Below are positions 1 through 4,916 of a stretch of 8,157 bases of DNA, piece after piece; the first letter of the stretch is position 1, and every line of letters starts with the position of its first letter. Location of the stretch: the NCBI GenBank assembly GCA_964446495.1, contig CAYUOY010000171.1:1-8157 (forward strand), written 5' to 3'. The DNA comes from JAADHU01 sp964446495 (GTDB lineage: Bacteria; Pseudomonadota; Gammaproteobacteria; Steroidobacterales; Woeseiaceae). The notes beneath the pieces are model-generated. The model searched no databases and was not told where the DNA came from. It saw nothing but the letters and a program-made list of their open reading frames with translations. The position numbers were made by a program, and so were the translations under genes.

Positions 1-151
1 ACCGCAGGAATCCACCGCGCTCGTCGAACTGCCTGACCAGCAGCAACAAATCGTACGTCGCGGCGTTAATACGAGCCGCACAGGAGACGATCGCCTGGTC
101 GAGATCGTCGATGGAAACGGGCTTGGTGGTGGCTGAAATAGCGGGGCACAT
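1..151 (-). CDS. DUF222 (13E12 repeat) family protein, N-terminal fragment, probably an HNH nuclease
   Basis: The reverse strand from the ATG at 151-149 reads MCPAISATTKPVSIDDLDQA and continues through a helical segment (AARINAATYDLLLLVRQFDE, then RGG) to the window edge with no stop; the rest lies left of position 1. The LAARINAATY...L..LV..FDERGG pattern is typical of the start of DUF222 proteins. Known members usually end in an HNH endonuclease domain and often occur in several genomic copies, some near mobile DNA; that domain is not visible here, so nuclease activity is inferred. The start is well supported: AAGGA lies six bases upstream (plus-strand 158-162), and a good promoter lies 30-60 bases upstream. 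The gene is divergent from the small-gene strip that begins at 375. Confidence 0.75.
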   Translation of the reverse strand, partial: MCPAISATTKPVSIDDLDQAIVSCAARINAATYDLLLLVRQFDERGGFLR

Positions 152-178
152 GACACGTCCTTGTGAGGGAAAAAGTAC

Positions 179-193
179 CTGTATTATATACAG
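179..193. promoter_or_regulatory. 15-bp palindrome over the -10 box, SOS-box-like operator candidate
   Basis: The minus strand reads CTGTATATAATACAG, with perfect 6-bp arms CTGTAT/ATACAG around ATA. It covers the whole TATAAT box, so a protein bound here would block the promoter. The ends match the CTGT...ACAG of enterobacterial LexA sites and the centre is AT-rich, but the spacing is seven bases instead of the usual eight. It could be a weak or divergent LexA site, the site of another repressor, or chance symmetry of an AT-rich promoter. Confidence 0.35.
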
Positions 194-211
194 TTATGTC
201 AATTAATTCAA
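183..211 (-). promoter_or_regulatory. sigma70-type promoter of the DUF222 gene
   Basis: On the minus strand TTGAAT (plus 206-211) is followed by 17 bases and then a perfect TATAAT (plus 183-188). The expected start of transcription is about 15 bases before the AAGGA ribosome binding site. A second TTGACA lies between the two boxes but is only eight bases from the TATAAT, so it is not used as the -35 in this reading. Confidence 0.6.
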
Positions 212-249
212 TGTAAAACAAATAGTTAAAAGCTCTCCGTCCACCATGC

Positions 250-315
250 TTTGCCCTTCAAAGCCGCCGATAAAATGGTAGGATTAGGTGACCCACAATA
301 CGCTGCTGTTGACCC
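250..315 (+). repeat. 66-bp intergenic repeat, copy 1 of 3
   Basis: By hand alignment this copy matches the copy at 1777-1842 at 57 of 66 positions with no insertion or deletion. It opens with a small hairpin, GCTTTG-CCCTT-CAAAGC (249-265), and closes with CTGTTGACCC. It lies 59 bases upstream of the gene at 375. Similarity to the second copy also extends a little leftwards (CCACCATG here, CCAACCATG there). Unlike the other two copies, no hairpin/T-run repeat precedes it. Confidence 0.8.
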
Positions 316-374
316 GGATGTTCATGCCATGACAGATTCACTGATGACAAGAAGGACAATCACCAGAATTTAAG

Positions 375-890
375 ATGCGAATCAGTGAATGGAAAGGGGC
401 GGCGGAATTCGTCGGAATTGCTGCAATTCTGGCCGGCCTGATTTTTGTTTACATGGAGATCCAACAGAATGGTGATATTGCACGCGCAGAATTAGCTAGT
501 GGCACCGCCGAACGGATTGATGCCGTTTACCAACATCTGGCCGATCCTCACTTTTCGTTAGTTTATGCGAAGAGTTTGCACGTACCGGACGAACTCACGG
601 AAGCTGAACGTATCCGGCTAAACGCGTTCTTAGAACGTGTTTTTCGAATATTTGGCCGCGAATGGGCTCTATATTCGATGGGCGTATCAGATAATTTCGA
701 AATTATACCGACACAGATTGCCCCGGTCTTCTATCGTAGCGGGTACGGAAAGATCTGGTGGAGTATACGGAAAGAGACTGTTGCTCCCCAATTGGTCGAG
801 ACAATCGATCGGGCCTTGGTGGAGTCGAATGGTCGTGAATCGTTTATCGAAATCGATAGCCGAATCAGGGAACGGCTCGGCAGGCAATGA
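375..890 (+). CDS. single-pass membrane protein of an uncharacterised family (paralogue 1 of 4)
   Basis: This 171-residue protein has the layout shared by four genes in the window: a short amphipathic start (MRISEWKGAAEF), one hydrophobic helix at about residues 12-28 (VGIAAILAGLIFVYMEI), a QQN junction, then a soluble helical domain. The likely topology is one inner-membrane anchor with most of the chain on one side. Within the domain, REWALYSMG (95-103) corresponds loosely to the Tyr-x-x-Gly part of the QYxxGF...W motif of the 1115 and 4209 proteins; otherwise this is a distant member. The ATG at 375 is the only usable start, since an in-frame TGA lies at 345-347; GAAGGA at 351-356 is too far away (18 bases) to be a normal ribosome binding site, so initiation may be weak. 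I do not recognise a characterised homologue and assign no function. Confidence 0.83.
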   Translation: MRISEWKGAAEFVGIAAILAGLIFVYMEIQQNGDIARAELASGTAERIDAVYQHLADPHFSLVYAKSLHVPDELTEAERIRLNAFLERVFRIFGREWALYSMGVSDNFEIIPTQIAPVFYRSGYGKIWWSIRKETVAPQLVETIDRALVESNGRESFIEIDSRIRERLGRQ

Positions 891-1114
891 CGAAGTCGGT
901 AGCGTCCACTTCTGGCCGACTGCCGAATTTAGAGGCAAACAGTATCGAGCAACTGCTATTGGCGCGCAGACGTTCAGCACGATATTATCGGAAAAGGCTT
1001 CATCGAGCGACTGCTTAACGCGCAATTTCAGGCGCTCAGATATTGAAATTCGAGGCAACGAAATAGTCTGAAATTGACCCGAAATGGACTTAGCCCTACT
1101 GCAGAGCAAAAAGT

Positions 1115-1654
1115 ATGGATTCAGCCAAGCTGAATGATTGGATGCAAGTGGCCGGCATCTTCGCATTGGTCGCATCACTAGTCTTCGTGGGCTTGCAGAT
1201 GAAACAATCGCAAGAAATTGCCATCGCCTCGCAATATCACGATCGCGCCGCACTCGCAGTCGAGAATTTCAATGCTCAATTGGAATCCGGCAATCTGGTT
1301 CTGTGGGGGAAATTCACTGGCAAGATAGGCAACTTCGACGAACGGTCTGGAGACATAGCAGATTTAACGTCCGGTTGGACGGCGGAGGATTGGGGTCGTT
1401 TCTATTTGAGTGGTGTCACCTACCTTACACAGGCTGACAATCATTTCTTTCAGTACCAATCTGGATTTATGGAGGATGAGGCGTGGCATGCGCAGCGCGC
1501 TACCTTAAAACGAGTGCTAAGGAACCCCAATTCACCACCACGGGTCGCTTTGGTGTCTTCACGATCGCAATACAGATCATCCTTTCTTGCGCTGGCTGAC
1601 GAATTAATAGAAGAAAATAACGCAGAGGCAGAAAAACATTCCGAGAATCAATGA
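1115..1654 (+). CDS. single-pass membrane protein of an uncharacterised family (paralogue 2 of 4)
   Basis: This 179-residue protein begins MDSAKLNDWMQVAGIFALVA and has one membrane helix at about residues 12-28, a QMKQSQ junction and a long helical domain. Its first 36 residues match the protein at 4209 at 30 positions (84 of 108 bases, ungapped), and 12 of the 18 changed codons are synonymous, so this part is under purifying selection. The rest diverges strongly, apart from a motif QYQSGFMEDEAW (113-124), matched in the 4209 protein by QYLNGFQSEATW, and a following LK..L helix. The C-terminus is acidic and hydrophilic. The gene lies 224 bp after paralogue 1 and is followed at once by a terminator-like hairpin (1658-1708), so it is probably the end of its transcript. 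The ribosome binding site is poor. The family is common among hypothetical proteins of environmental proteobacteria; its role is unknown to me. Confidence 0.88.
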   Translation: MDSAKLNDWMQVAGIFALVASLVFVGLQMKQSQEIAIASQYHDRAALAVENFNAQLESGNLVLWGKFTGKIGNFDERSGDIADLTSGWTAEDWGRFYLSGVTYLTQADNHFFQYQSGFMEDEAWHAQRATLKRVLRNPNSPPRVALVSSRSQYRSSFLALADELIEENNAEAEKHSENQ

Positions 1655-1657
1655 CGG

Positions 1658-1708
1658 AAATAGGGTTCAAACCGATTAATCATGACATTTCGGTTCGACC
1701 CTTTTTTT
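1658..1708 (+). terminator. hairpin repeat, copy 1 of 3, with T-run (terminator-like)
   Basis: Starting four bases after the stop of the gene at 1115, AAATAGGGTTCAAACCGA can pair imperfectly with TTCGGTTCGACCCT, and seven T residues follow (1702-1708). That is the form of an intrinsic terminator. The same core recurs at 2392-2420 and 4745-4773: 29 bases with a single C/T difference, and an internal ATCATGAT palindrome in the latter two (ATCATGAC here). It is thus a member of an interspersed repeat family that may serve as a terminator. After the T-run the CGACCCT(T/A)TT motif is repeated twice more (from 1710 and 1727). Confidence 0.65.
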
Positions 1709-1776
1709 CCGACCCTATTCTTCTTGCGACCCTTTTCTTCTCAAACCAACCATGACTTGCCGTTTGCTGCTTCCGA

Positions 1777-1842
1777 TTTGCCCTCCAAAGCGGCCGATCA
1801 AATGGTACGATCAGGTGACCCGAAATACGCCGTTGTTGACCC
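1777..1842 (+). repeat. 66-bp intergenic repeat, copy 2 of 3
   Basis: This copy is gap-free against copies 1 (57 of 66 identical) and 3 (56 of 66). It lies 50 bases upstream of the secreted-protein gene at 1893 and about 70 bases after the hairpin repeat, the same order as at 4729-4851. It is translatable in one frame (AADQMVRSGDPKYAVVDP), but differences between copies fall on all three codon positions about equally, so there is no sign that it is coding. Confidence 0.8.
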
Positions 1843-1892
1843 AAAGCTGCTATTAGGTTTGGCTCTATACAACCCATCCAAGAAGGAGCGAC

Positions 1893-2300
1893 ATGCTTAA
1901 GTCATTCATCGTCAGCACATCTCTGGCGGGCTTATTGATTGCCACAGGATTGACGTCACTCACCTTCGCTGAAGAGATGCCCGATGCCACAGATATTGGC
2001 TTCGTCCTGTACACCAAGAGTCATTCTCCGGGAACCCTCAACGCTAGATGGATGTTCACTGAAAAATACAGAGGGCCAGGGATAGCGACAGGAGGCCCCG
2101 TAGATGGCTATGCAGGTAAATACCATGTTCGCTATTTCTACGATAGCGGAGAGTTCTCCGATGAGTACGACCTGATCATCGAGAAGAACGACGATGCCTA
2201 CAAAGTATTGTGGTTGGTCGATGGCAAAGTAAGTGCAATTGGAGTCGGCATGGAGGTCGAAAACGGTTTGGCCGTTGGTTGGCGAAGAGTCACTGACTGA
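1893..2300 (+). CDS. small secreted or periplasmic protein of unknown function
   Basis: This 135-residue protein has a clear Sec signal peptide: Lys3, a hydrophobic core at about residues 5-22, and a likely cut after TFA (residue 26) before EEMP. The mature part of about 109 residues looks like a compact beta-rich domain: SPGTLNARW (46-53), GPGIATGGP (61-69), GYAGKYHVRYF (72-82), YDLIIEK (92-98), YKVLWLVDGKV (103-113), and NGLAVGWRRV (124-133) at the end. The repeated GxGxxxG and Gly-x-Trp turns suggest a small beta-barrel or sandwich. No cysteine and no lipobox is seen, so it is probably soluble in the periplasm. The start is set by AAGGAG at 1883-1888, four bases before ATG, the best ribosome binding site in the strip. 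I have seen similar unnamed proteins but know of no tested function. Confidence 0.85.
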   Translation: MLKSFIVSTSLAGLLIATGLTSLTFAEEMPDATDIGFVLYTKSHSPGTLNARWMFTEKYRGPGIATGGPVDGYAGKYHVRYFYDSGEFSDEYDLIIEKNDDAYKVLWLVDGKVSAIGVGMEVENGLAVGWRRVTD

Positions 2301-2311
2301 ACAAGAGCGAC

Positions 2312-2345
2312 AGTTCGCTGTTGGCCGTAGTTCGCCGGTGGCCGA
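2312..2345 (+). repeat. 17-bp tandem duplication
   Basis: Two adjacent 17-base units, AGTTCGCTGTTGGCCGT and AGTTCGCCGGTGGCCGA, match at 14 positions. The first overlaps a possible small hairpin, ACAG-TTCG-CTGT (2310-2321), 10 bases after the stop of the 1893 gene. It has no T-run and is more likely a local duplication than a terminator. Confidence 0.5.
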
Positions 2346-2380
2346 TGTTCAAACCAAGGGGCTAAGGTTTGCGTTGCAAA

Positions 2381-2423
2381 AAATAGGGGTCGATTAATCA
2401 TGATATTTCGGTTCGACCCTATT
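2381..2423 (+). repeat. hairpin repeat, copy 2 of 3
   Basis: The arms AATAGGGGTCGA and TCGACCCTATT pair over 11 bp with one bulged G around a loop containing the ATCATGAT palindrome. The 29-base core (2392-2420) is identical to the core at 4745-4773. Here the right arm is followed by ATTCTCC rather than a long T-run, and no 66-bp repeat follows, so this copy is a weaker terminator candidate. Its near-symmetry means it could act on either strand. Confidence 0.65.
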
Positions 2424-2505
2424 CTCCAGTTCGTTGACGGCGTGATTCAAAAATCAAGAATGACCGAATTTTTCGCAGATTTAGACCAATGGAACCAGGG
2501 CCGCT

Positions 2506-3363
2506 ATGAATATATCTCTTAGAGAGGCACGTACAGAAGATATTCCCGTGTGTGCAGAAATTTGCACCGAGGCATTCACCAACATATCCAGGAAACATGC
2601 ATTCCCCAGCGACGTTCCAAATGCTGAAATTGCAGCAATGATGCTGTCGCCAATGACTCAGCAACAGGGATTCTATGGCGTTGTGGGGGAACTGGGCGGT
2701 GAAGTTGTAGGAAGTAATTTCCTGGATGAGCGAGGCGAGATTGTCGGGCTAGGACCTATCACTGTTTCAGTTGCAGGACAAAACAATGGAGTGGGTGCGT
2801 TGTTAATGCAGCACTGTCTTGACAGGTGCGAGGCACGGAAAGTGCAAGGGGTCCGACTGCTGCAAGCCGCCTACCACAATCGATCCCTGGCACTCTACAC
2901 CCGCCTTGGATTCGACGTTCAGGGTGTATTGTCAACGCTGCAGGGGCCGGCAATCAATCGGCAGGTTGAAGAACACGTCGTGCGCCCGGTGACCGAAAAG
3001 GATTTGTCCGCATGCTGCGCCCTTTATGAGCGAACCCACGGACACGGAAGACGAGGCGAGCTGGAAAATGCGATTCAGACTGGCACCGCAACACTTGTCG
3101 AACAGCAAGGGAGTCTCAAAGGATATTTCAGTTCTTTCGGCTTTGGTGGTTTTGGTGTTGCCGAGACGAATGACGCGATGAAAGCATTATTTGGGTATGC
3201 GAGCGAATATTCAGGGCCAGGAATCATTGTCCCATCCGGCAATGGTGATTTGATGCGATGGTGCCTGGAGAATGGCCTGAAAGTTGTACATCAGTTGACC
3301 ATTATGACCAAAGGATTTTATCAGCGACCTACGTTGCCGTATGTACCTTCGATTTTCTATTAG
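2506..3363 (+). CDS. GNAT family N-acetyltransferase with two GNAT-like halves
   Basis: This 285-residue protein should transfer an acetyl group from acetyl-CoA to an amine; the substrate cannot be told. The N-terminal half (about 1-155) is a complete GNAT domain: LREARTEDIPVCAEICTEAF, then the core strand GLGPITV (81-87), the acetyl-CoA pyrophosphate loop QNNGVG (92-97), and NRSLALYTRLGF (125-136), the usual Asn and Tyr-x-x-x-Gly-Phe of motif B. The second half (about 158-285) opens like another GNAT (VVRPVTEKDLSACCALYERT) but lacks a Q/RxxGxG loop, so it is probably a degenerate lobe used for folding or substrate binding. The ending GFYQRPTLPYVPSIFY fits this two-lobed type. No signal or membrane helix is present, so it is cytoplasmic. 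ATG 2506 is preceded by CAGGG at a proper distance. It is separated from its neighbours by about 200 bp on each side and is probably transcribed alone. Confidence 0.93.
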   Translation: MNISLREARTEDIPVCAEICTEAFTNISRKHAFPSDVPNAEIAAMMLSPMTQQQGFYGVVGELGGEVVGSNFLDERGEIVGLGPITVSVAGQNNGVGALLMQHCLDRCEARKVQGVRLLQAAYHNRSLALYTRLGFDVQGVLSTLQGPAINRQVEEHVVRPVTEKDLSACCALYERTHGHGRRGELENAIQTGTATLVEQQGSLKGYFSSFGFGGFGVAETNDAMKALFGYASEYSGPGIIVPSGNGDLMRWCLENGLKVVHQLTIMTKGFYQRPTLPYVPSIFY

Positions 3364-3540
3364 GGCATGTTGGGATACTGGCCGAACTCGGAAGTGACGA
3401 CCATACAAACTGACCGACCGTTATTTGCAGGAGCTGTCGTTCAAAACAGGCTTTTTACGAAACGCTTCAATGGGCATCTTCTTTGCGCGCGGTTTCGGTC
3501 GCTCAGGTGTTAATATTCTAACGAAGGAAATGGACGCCTG

Positions 3541-3569
3541 TTGACCCAGCCATTACGCTGCTATATCTA
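3541..3569 (+). promoter_or_regulatory. possible promoter of the 3596 gene
   Basis: TTGACC (3541-3546) is followed after 17 bases by TATCTA (3564-3569), or after 15 by TATATC. The -35 is good and the -10 mediocre. The same TTGACCC string ends each 66-bp repeat and also occurs at 1074-1080 before the gene at 1115, but those sites lack a convincing -10 box, so the shared string may only reflect the repeat family. Confidence 0.3.
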
Positions 3570-3595
3570 TCCACTTTGCGGGACAATTCTGGGAA

Positions 3596-4141
3596 ATGGT
3601 TTCGATGAAATTAGAGGATTGGAAGACCGTCGCTGAATCGATTGGAATTGTGGCAATAGTTATTTCGCTTGTATTTGTTGGAGTTCAGCTTCAGCAAGAT
3701 CGAGACCTGGCACAAGTTTCGAGCTTTGGATCAACAGTAGAGTCGGCCAATGCGCTTTCTGAATTGGTGCAGGGCAATAGCGAAGTATGGGTACGAGGAC
3801 TTAACGGCGAAGAACTTGCCGATACCGAGTTGGCGGTGTTTATGTCCATGATTCGGGCAGTGGAATCCCGATATATGAATTTCATTGTCCGCTGGCGGGC
3901 GGCCAGTGATGAGAGATTTGATCCTGAGGCTCCCGCTCGACTTTTCGCATATTACATTTATATGTACCCTGGTCTAAGAAGAGTTTCCGAAAACCAAATC
4001 AAAATTGGCCAACACAGAAGTGCCGCATTCGGGCGGCCCGCCTATGGGGTTCCACTCTATGAGATGGCAGCACCGTATTTGAAACAATTGGACGAAGCGT
4101 CCCCTGAAATTCCGATCGACAAAAATTACATTATCTGGTGA
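3596..4141 (+). CDS. single-pass membrane protein of an uncharacterised family (paralogue 3 of 4)
   Basis: This protein of 181 residues, or 178 if it starts at 3605, reads MKLEDWKTVAESIGIVAIVI, with one membrane helix at about residues 15-31 (SIGIVAIVISLVFVGVQ), a QLQQ junction and a mainly helical soluble domain with several Tyr and Arg residues (SRYMNFIVRWRAA, 91-103; FAYYIYMYPG, 117-126). Start choice: the second ATG (3605) gives the short KLxDW leader of the paralogues and places GGGA (3591-3594) ten bases upstream, while ATG 3596 has GGGA only one or two bases away. I keep the longer form as the outer limit and think 3605 the more likely start. The C-terminal half is unlike the other three paralogues. 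It probably forms a two-gene unit with the gene at 4209, 67 bp downstream. Function unknown. Confidence 0.85.
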   Translation: MVSMKLEDWKTVAESIGIVAIVISLVFVGVQLQQDRDLAQVSSFGSTVESANALSELVQGNSEVWVRGLNGEELADTELAVFMSMIRAVESRYMNFIVRWRAASDERFDPEAPARLFAYYIYMYPGLRRVSENQIKIGQHRSAAFGRPAYGVPLYEMAAPYLKQLDEASPEIPIDKNYIIW

Positions 4142-4208
4142 ATCCGAGCACAGAATTGTTCAACGGTGACGCTATGGATTCTATAGTTCCGATTGCGAGA
4201 GGAGAAGT

Positions 4209-4703
4209 ATGAATTCGGAAAAGCTGAATGATTGGATGCAGGTGGTCGGGATATTCGCACTTGTCGCTTCGCTGATTTTCGTGGGTCTTCAGATGAGGCA
4301 ATCACAAGCGATTGCGATGTCCCAGGCTATTCAATCAAGGTTGGATACCAACGTAGCAATGCTGACCGCGTCAGCAGAGAACCCGTATTTCGTATCAGCC
4401 TTTAGCAAGTTTTTTGCTGGAGATGAAGAGCCAATCACCCAACCAGAGTATGTGACCTTGCGACAGTATGGCACAGCACTTTTGTACAACTTTCAAAATA
4501 CACACGACCAGTACTTGAATGGCTTTCAATCAGAGGCAACTTGGCAAACAACCCAGAAAGCCTTGAAATCTTTCCTGGAAGATCGTGGGCCGATCCCGAT
4601 GCGCCAAACATATAGCGAGCAGAAAAACTTGTTTAACCCGATTTTTCAAGATGTTGTAAATGGAATTCTCCTTGAAATTGATGCCGAAAAGGTAGCAAAT
4701 TAG
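4209..4703 (+). CDS. single-pass membrane protein of an uncharacterised family (paralogue 4 of 4)
   Basis: This 164-residue protein begins MNSEKLNDWMQVVGIFALVA, with a membrane helix at about residues 12-28 and a QMRQSQ junction. It is the nearest relative of the 1115 protein in the window: nearly the same N-terminus, but a C-terminal domain with only scattered matches, the clearest being QYLNGFQSEATW (101-112) followed by QKALKSFL. This motif, an aromatic-Gly hairpin between two helices, recurs in many unnamed proteins of this layout. The start is supported by AGGAG at 4200-4204, four bases before ATG. It is probably co-transcribed with the gene at 3596, and 25 bases after its stop a terminator-like hairpin begins. 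No catalytic residues are apparent; a structural or regulatory membrane role is possible but not shown. Confidence 0.88.
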   Translation: MNSEKLNDWMQVVGIFALVASLIFVGLQMRQSQAIAMSQAIQSRLDTNVAMLTASAENPYFVSAFSKFFAGDEEPITQPEYVTLRQYGTALLYNFQNTHDQYLNGFQSEATWQTTQKALKSFLEDRGPIPMRQTYSEQKNLFNPIFQDVVNGILLEIDAEKVAN

Positions 4704-4728
4704 GAAAGACCGTTACGGCTGCTAAGAC

Positions 4729-4780
4729 AAATAGGGGTCGAATGGATTAATCATGATATTTCGGTTCGACCCTTTTTTTT
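4729..4780 (+). terminator. hairpin repeat, copy 3 of 3, with T-run (terminator-like)
   Basis: AGGGGTCGAA pairs with TTCGACCCT (one bulged G), and eight T residues follow (4773-4780), giving a good intrinsic-terminator form for the 3596-4209 unit. The core at 4745-4773 is identical to copy 2 and differs by one base from copy 1. The left arm has an extra ATGG relative to copy 2, so the loops differ while the arms are kept, as expected if the paired structure is what is maintained. Confidence 0.68.
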
Positions 4781-4785
4781 GCCGC

Positions 4786-4851
4786 TTTGCCCTCCGAAGC
4801 GGCCGATCGAATGGTACGACCCGGTAACCTGAAACGCGCGGCTGTTGACCC
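4786..4851 (+). repeat. 66-bp intergenic repeat, copy 3 of 3
   Basis: This copy is gap-free against copy 2 (56 of 66 identical). It starts only five bases after the T-run of the hairpin repeat, so the two together form a compact unit of about 120 bp (4729-4851). It ends with CTGTTGACCC, 65 bases before the start of the MreB-like gene at 4917. Its first 20 bases can form a small stem with the preceding GCCGCTT (GCCGCTT...AAGCGGC). Confidence 0.8.
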
Positions 4852-4916
4852 ATACCAATCAGTTTCGGTTAGAGTGATATTCTGCGCTAGCTCAAACTAA
4901 CTATGGTTAGGCTTCA

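Noticed and set aside
894..921. Inverted repeat AGTCGG...CCGACT after the gene at 375 as a terminator
   Set aside because: The stem is only 6 bp with a 16-base loop and no T-run follows.
687..1253. 188-residue minus-strand open frame
   Set aside because: It overlaps the C-terminus of one paralogue and the conserved N-terminus of the next, has no recognisable domain and is basic and low in order; it is an antisense shadow.
1682..1900. 72-residue plus-strand frame reading through the hairpin and the second 66-bp repeat
   Set aside because: It consists of repeat sequence, overlaps the start of the well-supported gene at 1893 and has no ribosome binding site. Differences among repeat copies show no codon-position bias.
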